The notes under the pieces were generated by a model. It saw only the letters and a program-made list of their open reading frames with translations, had not been told where the DNA came from and did no database searches. The position numbers were made by a program, and so were the translations under genes. From contig NC_089184.1 of assembly GCF_947507565.1 (NCBI RefSeq), positions 1,116,001-1,180,000 of the forward strand: a DNA stretch of 64,000 nucleotides. Reading direction: 5' to 3'. This stretch comes from Oscarella lobularis. Its lineage: Eukaryota > Porifera > Homoscleromorpha > Homosclerophorida > Oscarellidae. This document shows positions 10,203 to 21,100 of this stretch, piece by piece (the first letter of the stretch is position 1; each line of letters opens with the position of its first letter).

Positions 10203-11560
10203 ATGAACCGGCAAAAAAACTTGGCGTCAAAACTGTACGCGCGATCCGTGGGCCAATCGCACGCGCCTTCTCTAACACGAGCAAAGGACTTCTTTTCGTC
10301 GTACCCTCGACGCCTCCACATCGACGCACAAACGATTTGGAACGATTCGGCAGCCGACGTGAACTCGCACGTCATTCTCGGCTTCTCAAAATCGGGCTGC
10401 CACCTCCTATCGTGCGTCGTCGACTCGACGACGCACGGCGGCGATCATCCGTACACAACATGGACTCCGGTTCTCTTCTGGTGGAAATTCAACCATCGCG
10501 ATCGTCTCGAACTCGTTCGCCGAATCGTTCCGTTTGACGAGTATTGCATGTCGGGAATTCGATGTCCCGTCGTCTACGTCATCGAAGATCCTCTCGTGCG
10601 CCGAATCGTCGTCGTCGCCGTGGCAACGCATCCGAATTTCGGCTCGAAAGAGACGCGCGAGTGCTTCGTTATGATTGGACCGAATCCGGCCAATAGGCGA
10701 CGACATACGGGGGACGAAATAGCCGATTTTTCCGCGTCCTTCTTCATCAAATGTAACGCGCCGTTTCCGCGTTTCTTGGCTCGAACGGCGCTAGCTTTTG
10801 AAGAGACTTTTCTTCTGAACGCCGGTGAGGAAATCCGAGCTATTCATATCACAGAAGGGTGCACGTTGACAGACAAGGGTCTCATCTATGTGCCAACCTC
10901 GATTGCAGATTCTCTAATCACTGACTACGGCTCAACTAATATCGAACCGGATCCAGCCGTTAGTCACGTCAATTTAGACTTGAATGTCCAACGCGGTGGC
11001 CAGACTTTGGTTCCTGTTAAACCGGGCGCTTGGATGAAGAGATATGAACATTGCAGCGACGCCGACGCATTTGTGTGCGTCACCATCAACGTCTTTTCCG
11101 TGTACAAACATCTCCACGCGATAATGAACTCCAACGAACGTCTCAAGTCCTACGTACGTCAAAAAAGCGGAAATTTCAGATCTCTTCTTTATACGACTCA
11201 AGTAAACCAGAAGACAGCTCCAGTTGATTCGAATACGTAACGTTGTTCTAGGTGGTGGACGTCGACGAAGAGAATCAAAGCGTTCTCGTATTGGCTACTC
11301 TCTTCTCCTCGTTTCCTATGCTTCTAGTGTGGAGCATAACTACTGGTGCCGTTGAGACATTGTCCATGACGGGCGAGGCTGATTACAAAGCAATTCTTGA
11401 GCACGTCAGAGCCCGTTGGTCTATTCCGAAGAAGTGGTCTGTCTCGTTTGCCACGTTCTTGAGCTCCAAGCCTTTCTTAGACGGAAAGTCGCTGGAGGTG
11501 TTGCAGAATCCTCTTCTACCTGTTTCCCTTGTTAAGTTCGTTGACGACGGGGAAACGTGA
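10203..11560 (+). CDS. DCAF15: DCAF15-like CUL4-DDB1 ubiquitin ligase adaptor
   Basis: Two exons: 10203-11153 (317 codons) and 11252-11560, joined as KSY|VVDVDEE across a 98-nt intron; 419 residues in all, against about 600 in human. The N-terminal domain has HVILGFSKSGCHLLS and LFWWKFNHRDRLELVRR, matching the HIFLGFSKCGRYVLSY and WWEFN...LVRQ blocks of DCAF15; the C-terminal domain has SVLVLATLFSSFP and WSITTGAVETLSM, matching its WDLNTGIFETVSV block. The length difference fits loss of the long low-complexity linker between domains. DCAF15 with DDA1 and DDB1 recruits substrates to CUL4. Assignment rests on these blocks and order; overall divergence is high. Confidence 0.75.
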
Positions 11561-11601
11561 CAGTTAATTATTTATTAAGTTAATTATCGTAATCGTTTGG
11601 G

Positions 11602-11618
11602 TTTATTTACACAATAAA
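11602..11618. terminator. Interleaved polyadenylation hexamers of DCAF15-like (+) and BLZF1 (-)
   Basis: On the minus strand AATAAA occupies 11607-11602 and shares one base with the BLZF1 stop codon (11609-11607). On the plus strand AATAAA occupies 11613-11618, inside the last codons of BLZF1. The two convergent genes end 46 nt apart. Confidence 0.6.
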
Positions 11619-12744
11619 CGTATCGCCTGTCTTGTGACCAATCTCAGAGAATAGAAAGACAGCCGTTGTGGAACTATACGTGTTCCACGAGCCATCAGAT
11701 CGAATACCTTTGGTGGCATTTCCAGTTCCACTTCTAGCTGATTTCGCGCCTACGGAACGCACAAAGTAGCGATCACCAGTAAGAAAAGCCTCAGAACTAG
11801 CCAAAGCCTGAATAAATAGAAGTATCTCAGTAGGAACCATCAATTATTATAGGCTATTTACCTCTCTTGCTTGCGTTTCTACTGCAGCTTCCGGACTCAT
11901 TTGCACCACCGTAGTTGCACTCGCGTCTCTTCTCAATATTCTATCTAATAACTTAGCTAGCTGCAAGACAGTGACGTCGTTCCCAGGCACTATATTGCTT
12001 CCAATGTGACGGCAACAGGACCGCAAGTGTTCGCGAATTAGATCCCGCTCCTCAAGAATGCGTCTCAATGCCTTCTGGCAGTCTTTCAGTTCGATAAAAA
12101 GCTTTGCCTTCCACGCGGCCATCTCGTCGACCATCATGCTGCTCGCCAGGAATTTCGATCTCCACACGTCCGCTTGAATCATCAGCTGTTCAAAGCCTTC
12201 GGCGTCGTGAAGGGATTTCTCATCAAAGCGACGCACCCGACACTGCAATTCCGCATTCTCTTCGACCAATCTTTGAATTCTGAAATTAAATATAATTGTC
12301 AATCACAAGAATGAATCGAATGACAGATTCAACCTCTCCTGAATATCTGCACCGACTGATGCAACTAACAGTCTTTTTAGTTCCGAATTAACCTTGGTAT
12401 AAGCAAACTTATTAATCCTTCTCATTTTTGCAAAACTTTCGCCTTACTTTGGATTGTACAGATAGAGCGAATTCCTTGGGATCGTGTCGCTTGGCGACTA
12501 AGGAGTTCGACTTCAGGAGAGGCCAATCGTGAGCCTTTGTCTTTGCCTTTGCACGAATCGGGTTGACGTCAGGTAATTCGCCGTCGGAGTTGCCGTCGCC
12601 TCTCGGTCTCACCAAACCGTCCGACTTGTCATCTTGGCTTCGTCGAATAAGCCTTCGCGATTTTCGCAAAAACTGAGAGACGAATCACATTAGAAAGAGC
12701 GCGGAAAAGGAGCGCAATCGCACCTTTTTCTTCAGTTCGGACAT
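11607..12744 (-). CDS. BLZF1: Golgin-45 (BLZF1), Golgi tether coiled-coil protein
   Basis: Exon 1 is seven codons, MSELKKK (ATG at 12744). Exon 2 is basic (LRKSRRLIRRS) and acidic-rich, ending SVQSK at a GT donor near 12452. Exon 3 reads VNSELKRLLVASVGADIQER, joined to IQRLVEENAELQCRVRRFDE and then IQADVWRSKFLASSMMVDEM and a further coiled coil to about EERDLIREHL. The VNSELKxLLVASVG and QxDVWRSKFLAS blocks are diagnostic of golgin-45, which binds Rab2 and GRASP55 on medial Golgi. The C-terminus ends DTFIV, a hydrophobic class II PDZ ligand, consistent with the known PDZ-dependent GRASP55 interaction. The segment between coiled coil and tail is poorly conserved. Confidence 0.85.
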
Positions 12745-12776
12745 TTCTAACGCACGTTGTTTACGTCGTCAGGACG
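12745..12776. promoter_or_regulatory. 32-bp divergent promoter between BLZF1 and LRRC61-like
   Basis: The two start codons face away from each other with 32 bp between. The spacer contains TTACGTCGTCA, a CRE-like core. Core promoters must overlap the other gene's first exon, or hidden 5' exons exist. Confidence 0.45.
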
Positions 12777-13377
12777 ATGTCTTCCGTCACCGAAGAATCT
12801 CTCAAGAAACAGACGAAGCAGTTTGATCTATTGTGCATTTTTAGTCTGGAACTAAGCCACAGAGGTGGATAAGACCTTTCGACCGATAAAACGAGCTCGA
12901 ACACAGCCGCTATTTAGAACTGGAAGACGTCACTTGCCTGGGGCGGTGCTCGCACCTTATACGACTCAATTTATCTAGAAACAATATTAGAAATTTATCC
13001 TGCTTAGGTGAGAATGTCCTTCAGCAACAGGGCAAACAATCGCAGCTGTCTTTTTGCACAGAATCGCTCAAGGAGCTCAAATACTTGAATGTGGCTCACA
13101 ATAAGCTCTCTTCTCTAGGTAGGACTTTCCTTCGACTCTCCGTGGGTCGGACGTTTTTTTTTAGATGGTATCTCTGGGTTGGAGGCTCTGGTCTATCTAA
13201 ATTTGGACGGTAATTTGCTCAACTGGTATAAAGATACCTGTTCCAATTCTCATAGATTTAATTAATAAAATAATTAATGAATTTAGCTTAGACGCTTTGA
13301 AGCAATTAGTCGGGTTAGAAAAACTGCGCACTCTGCTCTTGCAGGACGCCAGTCAAGGAACTGCAAATCCAAGTTAG
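12777..13377 (+). CDS. LRRC61: LRRC61-like leucine-rich repeat protein, short form
   Basis: Five exons join in phase to about 133 residues. Exon 1 MSSVTEESLKKQTKQFDLLC ends at a donor near 12873 and continues ELEDVTCLGRCSHLIRLNLS, then ESLKELKYLNVAHNKLSSL, then DGISGLEALVYLNLDGNLLN, then LDALKQLVGLEKLRTLLLQD and a stop after TANPS. This gives four to five LxxLxxLxLxxNxL repeats in the order and spacing of LRRC61. The human protein has 259 residues; here reading stops at the conserved NP following the last repeat, so the C-terminal half is missing or lies behind an unseen splice. The stop is 9 nt from the end of the opposite gene. Function is unknown in the family. Confidence 0.7.
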
Positions 13378-13386
13378 ATGCAACCC

Positions 13387-13935
13387 TCAGGGGGGGATTT
13401 TAATACATTCAATTATTAGTCTGTCAAAGTTCGCTGTACAGAGCATCAGTGTTAAGACTTCTTCCACAGATACATATTCTTGATGGTGAAAAATATTTCG
13501 GTACATGTACTGTCTCCTAAATATCTGCTCCTGTATTAGGAGAACACATTCGTGGGCAAGCAAAGGATCTGTTTCAGTTGTGTAACCAATTGCAATCCCA
13601 AATAAAAGGTATCCAAGACGAGTATTCTTCGTTGTGATATAAGGATAAACAGGTGGATCTGATGTGTTGTCCGCTCCTGCCGTTAGCCTCCCTGAACCCT
13701 TTCTTTCTGGTGTGTGATTTACAAAAAAATGATCTGTTGACTTTGCTATTATTATGTTACCTGCAGAGACCTTCTGGGAAATGTCAACAGCCTGTTCTTC
13801 TGACGAATCGATAGCTTCTGCCTTGAAGGAATTCAACAGTGAGAGCACTGTATTTGTGACTACAGTACTTGTGTGAGAGGATGCACTGTATAGGCCAAAT
13901 GAGTCACTGTCGAAAGTTGAATGCTCAAGCCACCG
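13387..13935 (-). CDS. Unnamed protein, possibly AP-5 complex sigma subunit (5' end unresolved)
   Basis: An open exon runs from an acceptor (CAG before 13935) to TGA at 13387, about 182 codons. It begins RWLEHSTFDSDSFGLYS and contains RLGYLLFGIAIGYTTETDPL, LAHECVLLIQEQIF and a C-terminal VSVEEVLTLML. The order GLYS, then LG-LxxGxAxx-(D/E)xLLA, then a helical end with VEEVLT resembles the small AP5S1 subunit (longin-like fold; AP5S1 is about 200 residues), but identity is low. No ATG in frame is visible in this exon; a first exon should lie between 13936 and the HAUS1 start at 14105. Treat the name as a suggestion. The exon is real by length and by its position between two spliced genes. Confidence 0.45.
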   Translation of the reverse strand, partial: RWLEHSTFDSDSFGLYSASSHTSTVVTNTVLSLLNSFKAEAIDSSEEQAVDISQKVSAGNIIIAKSTDHFFVNHTPERKGSGRLTAGADNTSDPPVYPYITTKNTRLGYLLFGIAIGYTTETDPLLAHECVLLIQEQIFRRQYMYRNIFHHQEYVSVEEVLTLMLCTANFDRLIIECIKIPP

Positions 13936-14104
13936 CTGTCATTAGAAAAGCCAGAGATGAAGACAAATAAAAACCACTTTTTAGGGCCGCGCAATAAAAT
14001 CCTTTCTTCTTTTACCTGAAAATTTATTTATCCAGTCTTTGAGATGGTCTCACTAGAAGACCAGGGAGACTTATCAAACATGCTAGCGCGCTTCAGGAAC
14101 AAAC

Positions 14105-15259
14105 ATGGCCTACCTTCAAACCGAAGTAGCCGAAGTAAGGCACACACAAACGTCTCGCTCGGGCTTCTACTGTTTTGGAGTAGATAAAGTCTTGGCTTTC
14201 GAGCCTGTTCGAAGGCGAAGAGACGTCGTGGGAAGTGTCAGAACGCACGGTCGATCTCCTCTCGCGTCTCCGAACCGTTTGCAGCGAAAGAGAGAAACGA
14301 GCAAAGTCGATAACAACCGAACTGGCCTTGCTAACCGCTCAATACGACCACGAAAGTAAAGGTCGTCGCGAGAACCCATTAGATATCTCATCCCTTCATT
14401 CGAAGGTCGACACTTGGACGAAATATTGAAAAGCGTTGGATTGTCGTGGGAAAACTTGTCGCAAAGTGGACGCACGAGCGTCGAGACGCTATCTCGCCTA
14501 GCACTTATTTTGGGAACGAGGGACAGCCAGTTGATAGGCTGCCATTCGCGTCTGCTCAGAACGGGAGAAAACGCTAAACAATCCACGGAGAGTTCGCACC
14601 TTCCCGAAGGAGGGGAGTTGCTTGAGGAGATGGAGTCAGTCTACACTGTAGCTGTAAAGGTTTTTTTTGACTGCTGCCCTTTAGACAGCTGGCTGCTGCA
14701 TGTCGCTTGAAAAAAAGTTCAGTGGCCTCCAGTAACGTTGAGAGGGAATTTCTTCAGGCAAAAAGTGATCAGTATCGTCAACAGATACAATCTCTTGAAG
14801 TACCTAAGTTGGATTTTGTGTATCTCCCTACCTGGTATACCTTTTGTTTTCTAGAAAGATCTACGTGCTGCTGGAATCACTGCCCATTGTACACACAGCG
14901 AGCTGAAAAAACTAGAGAAGGTGTGGGTTCTACCATATATGTTCTACTGTATACGTAAAACAATTTTTCAGGCGCAATCTTCTCTACAAAACCAATTGCC
15001 TGAACTACGTGCTGCCGTTAGTCATTACCAACAATTGCCTGCGGTATAGACGAACCTGACTCTGATTTCTTTAATGTTATGGTGTCAACGTTATGTAGGA
15101 TATATCTCTAGCACAGACGAAGCTGGAGGAATTACAAAGAGAACTGGTAAGCGCCTAGTATACAGTACCGGTTCAAACGTTATAGAGTGCTTTCTTTTCT
15201 TTCCCTAGCATCGACTAGAAGAACAGCTAACAGATCAAGTCAGTCTCGTGCATTCCTAA
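14105..15259 (+). CDS. HAUS1: HAUS1, augmin complex subunit 1
   Basis: Augmin recruits gamma-tubulin complexes to spindle microtubules for branching nucleation. Exon 1 (14105-14134) is [10 protein letters not shown], joined in phase 0 to [13 protein letters not shown] and [19 protein letters not shown] (exon 2 from 14184), then [20 protein letters not shown] with [17 protein letters not shown], then coiled-coil exons [76 protein letters not shown] and [16 protein letters not shown]. The W-L-x-x-(I/L)F start, the RGMD-like and SLAQxKxEExxREL blocks follow HAUS1 from end to end. Introns are 45-100 nt. The TAA (15257-15259) overlaps the KDM1A stop codon on the other strand. Confidence 0.9.
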
Positions 15260-18200
15260 CTGCTCGTCTCCTTGCAGTTGTATTCACATCCCAGAAACTG
15301 GTCAGCCAATCGGGCTGCCTCTCGCAATCCGCTCAAAAACGCCCCGTGCACTGTCGCTGGGTAGTTTCTCATTGTGTGCTCGCCGGCGAAACAGAGACGC
15401 ACCGGCGGCGTCGTTTTCGCATCAGGGCACACGACCGGCTTTGCCATTAGATCGTAATCGGCGCCTGACGAACCGGACGCCACGTACGAGTACGATCCGC
15501 AGGCGTACTTATCCGTTTTCCACCGCGTCACAACCGTTTCAGTCGGCTATAGAGAGAAATCAGTCAAAGGACGAAATAGAAGAATTCATGCTCAAAATAC
15601 CTCGGGTACGTGGTTTGCTCCGAATATTCCTTTCAGTACACGCAAAGCTCTCTCGACGATCGTTTTGTCCGAGGTGCTCTCCGCTCGCGCTGCCGCCTCT
15701 CCGGCAATGAGCGATATGAGAACGGGCGCCTTGTACAAATTCCAGAAGAGAAAGAGTTCGCCTCGGCTGGCTGTCGTACTCGTTACGTGCCCAAATAGAT
15801 TGATTCTGCTATTCCAGAAGCACGAGTCAAAGCACAAGATAACCTGAAAAAGCAGCAGGGAGATACTAAACAAACGGCCAACAGTTTTTCGTTCACCTTG
15901 TTGAGGTTACCAAAGCCCAGACGCTCGATAGCTCCCACTTTCCAGTCAGGCAAAGGGGGATGAAACTGCACGCCATCGATTCGCTTCAAAACGCCGAGAG
16001 GAAACGTCACAATAGCCGCGTCGGCTTGATACGTTTTTTCTCCTTGATCATCGACGGAAGTCGTTCTAATAGTAACGCCTAGAAAAAGAGCTTCAATAGT
16101 ATCGATGAGTGTTATAAGTCTCCTCTAAATAACCTGAGTCCGTGTATTCAATCCTATTTACTTCTGTCTGGAGAACGATGTTGAGATTCTCGGCGAGGGC
16201 ACTCGGTAGACAGGAGTATCCATTTCGAACGGTCAGATGACTGCCAGTGAATTCGAAATCATCGTCCTGGTCCCAGTGCTTGAGTGAGAGTGTTGACAAG
16301 GGAGTCGCGTTTGCGAATTCCAAGTTAGCGAAGTGCCAGTCAAGAAGTTGACGATTTTCCGTCGACAGGTAGACGTCGCTTTTGGTTGAAAACAAAGAAA
16401 AGAACGTCGCCTAGGCACCGGTGAAAAGAAGAGATCTTTACCTCGGTTTAGATTCTTTCAGTTCTTTGCACTGTCGAGCCAGTTTGTCGTGCTCTTCAAT
16501 AAGACCGTCGTATTCCTAGAGGGGAAAGAGTGCGAGCAATATCTGCGCAAATATGTTCATGACTGATACTTTGAATAGAGTCAGCAGATCTCTTTGAGAT
16601 GAACGATACTCAAATTCATCGTTACTACTTCTACAATGAGAGAAAAATCGTAAGTATTTTTCGTAGTTTCTGGGAAAACGTTTGAGTCTATCTCACCTAG
16701 GTTCCGGTACACTCTTCGCCTCTTCGTATCTAGCTGCTTCCTCTCTTATCGCTTTTTCTTTTTCACCAAGCTAGGAAGACTTTTCCAATTATTTCACTTC
16801 GTATGCAAGACCCATCCCATCATACGTTCTTCTTCATTTTTATTAGTCGTTCTTGAAGTCCAAGCGCTTGACGAGCGTGCTCGCACTGTTTCTCTTTCAC
16901 CTGCCTCTCCTGAAGCCTACAGGCATCAGATTCTCATTAGAACTGCGAACCACGTAGAAAGAGTAGCGATATACTTAATTATCAGCTCAAGAGCGTGGCC
17001 AAGAGAGAGAGGACTCTCATTAACATAGTTAAAATCGAGCTCGTGGGAAATGTAAGTCACTGCCTCAAGCAACTTATTGAACTCTCGTTCTATAGCCTCG
17101 TCTAAATCCTTATTAATCTTTGGAGACGAGAACAAATCCGTTATTAGGTACTCTCTATATATACATGATTTTGGTACCAGTCTTCCTTTACTGTCGTAGA
17201 GTGGACACTTTTGCCTGATCTTGTATAGATCCATGTCGAGTTGAGTTGCCATTGTAGCCATGGGATTCCCTCCGAGACCCGTAATTACCATGGCACCGAG
17301 ATCGGCGACGAAGGGTCCTTTACGAAACGTAGCAACACGCCCGCCAACTCGTTCCTATTAGTGCAATTCAATCCGTTTTAAAATAGCCACGAAAAATTCT
17401 TACTCTAGCTTCTAGAATTGTGACGTCAAAACCGAATTTCTGAAGTTGGTCGGCAGCAGCCAGACCGGCAACTCCAGCACCAACAACAAGAATTTTGCGC
17501 TGATTCTTAGTCACTAGGAATCTTCGATAAGATTTCCAACAAATAAGCCTTCTGAATTACCGGGAGTGACTCGTTTGTATACGCCAAAATTTATGAAACC
17601 GTGCCTCTCAAGAAACATATGAACTGCTTCAATCAATTTATGATTTTCTACGAAGAGGTCATTTCCTTTCAAGTTTTGATTTTGAAGAGGCGACTACATC
17701 TTCTACCAGGGGAATCAATTTGAGATAGAGCCTTGGCGCGGGTAAATTCCTCTTTGGGATTCTCAAGCCATATTTTCAACTATATCACGCCTGTTTTCAA
17801 AAAAATAGTTCTCTTGAAACTAGAACTTCGGCTACCATTCTGTTTCGGATTTCCAAAAAGTGACGTTGCACCAGACCGCCTTCCTTCTCGACAGTCGAAA
17901 AATGCCTCTTCTCTAATTTACTCATTCGACGAAAGGGCACACGACTCTGAAAGGCAGCCCCCTTCAAGCCTAACCAAATGAGACACCAGTTACAAGCACT
18001 TCCCCCAACGTCCATGCGATCTAACCAGTTGGCACTTCGTCCTCGCTCTCGCTGTCCGTCGAATCCGATTCGTCCACATTTGCGCCGGCCGAATTCTCGT
18101 TGTCGGTGAGCTTCTCGAGCTGTTCGTCCATTTCGCGGTATTCGACCTGCGTGTGCAACGTAGAGCCGCGAGATCGTTTGCTGGAGGTGCGGTAGCGCGA

Positions 18201-18260
18201 CGAACTTTGGGCTTTTTTCGTTGGCTCTGCCGCCGAAACACTCCGTCGGCGTCTGGCCAA
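15256..18260 (-). CDS. KDM1A: KDM1A/LSD1, FAD-dependent histone H3K4 demethylase
   Basis: Flavin amine oxidase that removes mono- and dimethyl marks from H3K4 in CoREST-type complexes. From the N-terminus: basic segment, [13 protein letters not shown], acidic stretch, SWIRM domain ([44 protein letters not shown]), FAD-binding [10 protein letters not shown] and [25 protein letters not shown], a coiled-coil Tower insertion (about 16440-16970), [45 protein letters not shown] with the catalytic lysine, [17 protein letters not shown], and [17 protein letters not shown] with [20 protein letters not shown] near the stop. All parts of the vertebrate enzyme are present. The start codon is not settled: the frame is open to a TGA at 18282-18284 without an ATG before REMDE. 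The stop overlaps HAUS1. Confidence 0.95.
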
Positions 18261-18401
18261 AGATTTGTCCCGGCATTGACGTCAACTTCTTCGAACATTT
18301 CGAGTAGAAATCGAGGCACGTGGGACACCAAAACAAAGGGGTTACGTCGCTATGTAAGCCGCGGCAATACGGGATCGAGGATCATTGCCGTCCAACGAAA
18401 A
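18261..18401. promoter_or_regulatory. Divergent promoter region of KDM1A (-) and TUBGCP4 (+)
   Basis: At most about 140 bp separates the open KDM1A frame from the TUBGCP4 ATG. The segment has CACGTG (E-box) at 18316-18321 and a TGACGTCA-like GTTGACGTCAATG near 18277-18288. Any 5' exon of KDM1A must lie here or overlap TUBGCP4. Confidence 0.45.
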
Positions 18402-21040
18402 ATGATCCACGAACTTCTTCTGGCTCTGTCGGGAATTCCCGGTGATCTATTCGTCGAAGACGAGTCGGGATTTCGAGTAAGCAGATCCAAGAATTGACAA
18501 AAAAGCGACGGCATTTCGCTTTCAGGTCGTCTCGACGTTTCCCTTTCTCCACACGGGCGAAATCTCCTCACTAAATCGACTCGCACGCCTCGGTTGCGAC
18601 TACAAAAGATTCAAATCATTCATTCAATCTCATCGCAGCATTCGCTCGAGCTCAGAGTCGGGTAAAACGACGAGCATCCGACTAAATATATCTATTTTAG
18701 ACTCTGCCACAGGGTTGTATGTTGTTGCTCTGGCTTGCAGCCTAGAGACAGTACTCGAACCGTACAGGGCGCTGGTACTGGACGTCGAAAAGGAGACAAG
18801 CGTCCAGGGACAACTGCTCACTATATCATACGTCCAAAATAAATTTGAAAAGGTATTTTGTTTTTTGTAAAGCAAAATTTTCCTGCTGATTTTTTGTTTT
18901 CAAAGTACTACCTACTTTTTCCCGTCCTGAGGGAATTCTTGACTCAAGTCTCTGAACACAAGGTAGGGCCGTGAAGAGCCCCCTTGTGCTCACTGTGCAC
19001 TCACGTTTCATACCTAGGTTCACGGCTGTCAAATCTTAGGTTTACTTCATCACTATTGCAACTCCGGTATTATTTTAGTTAACCAATCATTTCAAACGTA
19101 GGTTTTATTTATTTATTTATTTTATTTATTTATTTATTTATTGTCGGGTTAATTTATTGGCTTGGTTCTAGATTGCTCATGGATTGTCACGCTGTTTTGT
19201 ATAAACAGCTTTCTGCTTGGTTTCTACACGGAACCGTACTCGATTTCAATAGGGAATTTTTCATCTGCCAACAAACCGAGACAGTGACAGAGACAGGGGC
19301 GGTGGCAACAGATGAAGAGCCAGGAGTGCGTAGTCATAAGTTTCCTTTTGTGATACAAGTCCTTTGTTTAGAAAGAAGAGAGACTTCAGCAGCGATTTTC
19401 AATTGTACATGAGCTTATTCCATCTTATATACCTCATAGGATAGCAGAGAAGGTGGTGGCGATGGCTTTGGTTTTCTGTAGCAGACTTCCAATACATATC
19501 CTCTCACTAGATTTTATTTATCGGTGAAGCAGTTCACATGCTCACTCATAAAACCGACAGACAACAAACTATGGGTTAGAGGCTATAAATAATAATTATT
19601 TTATAAAATTTTTATTCGTACTAGATTCGTTTCTCAAAAATGAAGAAGGCAATTTTTTGTCCAAGTTCGCTTCTCTTCGCGAAGAAAAGGAGTTCAATCT
19701 GATGATGTTTGAACGAGTCGTTGACGACATCAAAGTGTTCATAGGGGAAAGGTTGTGGACGTTTGCCGTCAAAGAATCACACTTGCTTCTCCACCTGAAA
19801 CTAATGAAAGACTTTTTCCTACTTGGACGAGGCGAACTCTTTCAAACGTTTATCGAAATGGGAAACGATTTGATGAAAATTCCGCCAAGCAAAACGACAG
19901 AAAACGGTCAATTAGTTGGGCTAATAGTAGATAATTTTCATCAAAGAATAATACTTCTAGACATCAATTTGCTCTTCAAACAAGCCGCTCACAAGGTTAG
20001 TGCTGCGCACTTGTGCTTCTATGCTAAATGATCTCGTTTTTTCGCCAGGTCTTTTCCGATGACGACGAGGGGTTTAGGAATTACAGTTTGGTTATTGAAG
20101 ACACGGGGAGACGTAAGACAGGCTCCTGCATAAATGAACCTCCTGATTGGCCTCTATTTCTCAGCTGTCACAAGCCCATCGTGGGATTTGCTTGGGATGG
20201 AGTGCACCGTCTCGTGGCCACTGCACATTCTTTTCACTCCTTCAGCTCTTAAAAAGTATCGAAAATAGTCAGCCCATTCGAGTCGATGACGACTGTGATT
20301 TTTAGGTACGGCTCTTTGTTTAAATTTCTCTTGCGCGTTAGACGAGTGCAGATGAGTTTGCAGCGTGCCTGGGCGCAGCAGATGTCTCTCAAATGCGCCG
20401 AACGGGTCGACGCACGCTTGGGAGGACTATGGAACTTGAGAAATCGAATGGCGTTTCTCATCGACAATCTCCAGTACTACCTTCAGGCAAGTTCAACGCG
20501 TTCTTTGCTTCAGTGGAAAACTGTAGCTAGTCGCTGGTTAGGTTAACGTGCTCGAGTCGCAGTACTCCTCACTGTTATCCAAAATCGAGGACACAAAAGA
20601 CTTCGAGGTTGTTTGCTTGGCTCACGATGCCTATCTATCCGCGATCCAAGAGCACGCTTTCTTACTTATGCGACCGGTAGGAAATTAGTGGTAGAAGCCT
20701 AAACGTCCAAGGATGGTTCGGGATTGTTTACAGATAGCTCGCAGTTTGAACGAAATCTTAGATCTTAGTCTGCAGCTGTGCACTTTGCTGTCATATGGGC
20801 TGCAGTTGACCGAACGCGATCTTGCTCAGGCAGGAAAAATAGGAAAAGTAGGTCCTTCTTTTTGTTGTGGTATTATTATTTAATTAATTAAATGTGTTGC
20901 AGGCGTTTGAGAGGCAATCGTCGCTACTGTTCAAAATTCTATGCAGCGTACAAACTCGTCAAAGCTCGTCGCACTTGGCGCAATTCTTGTTGAAAATTGA
21001 CTACAATTTCTTTTTTTCGGGACAGTTGAGCGGACGATAG
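18402..21040 (+). CDS. TUBGCP4: TUBGCP4, gamma-tubulin complex component 4
   Basis: Core subunit of the gamma-tubulin ring complex at centrosomes. ATG at 18402 gives MIHELLLALSGIPGDLF, the family's conserved start. Exons continue through TGLYVVALACSLETVLEPYR, HAVLYKQLSAWFLHGTVLDF with NREFFICQQ, ERVVDDIKVFIGERLW, LKLMKDFFLLGRGELFQTFI, LLFKQAAHKV, WPLHILFTPSALKKY, SLFKFLLRVRRVQMSLQRAW, RNRMAFLIDNLQYYLQ, then FERQSSLLFKILCSVQTRQS and LAQFLLKIDYNFFFSG before TAG at 21038-21040. Both GRIP1 and GRIP2 domains are covered in order. One intron holds a TTTA microsatellite (19103-19142). The pair HAUS1/TUBGCP4 on either side of KDM1A both act in microtubule nucleation, which may be chance. Confidence 0.95.
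19103..19142. repeat. TTTA microsatellite in TUBGCP4 intron
   Basis: About ten imperfect copies of TTTA in the intron between the YSD-like third coding block and the YKQLSAW exon. Simple repeat, no other content seen. Confidence 0.9.
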
Positions 21041-21050
21041 GCATCTTCTC

Positions 21051-21078
21051 TATCTCTATCTCTATCTCTATCTCTATC
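21051..21078. repeat. TATCTC microsatellite in the TUBGCP4 3' flank
   Basis: Nearly five perfect TATCTC hexamers followed by CT-rich degenerate sequence to about 21100. Starts 10 nt after the TUBGCP4 stop codon, so it is probably in the 3' UTR. Confidence 0.85.
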
Positions 21079-21100
21079 TTCTCTCTCATCTCTCTCATTA

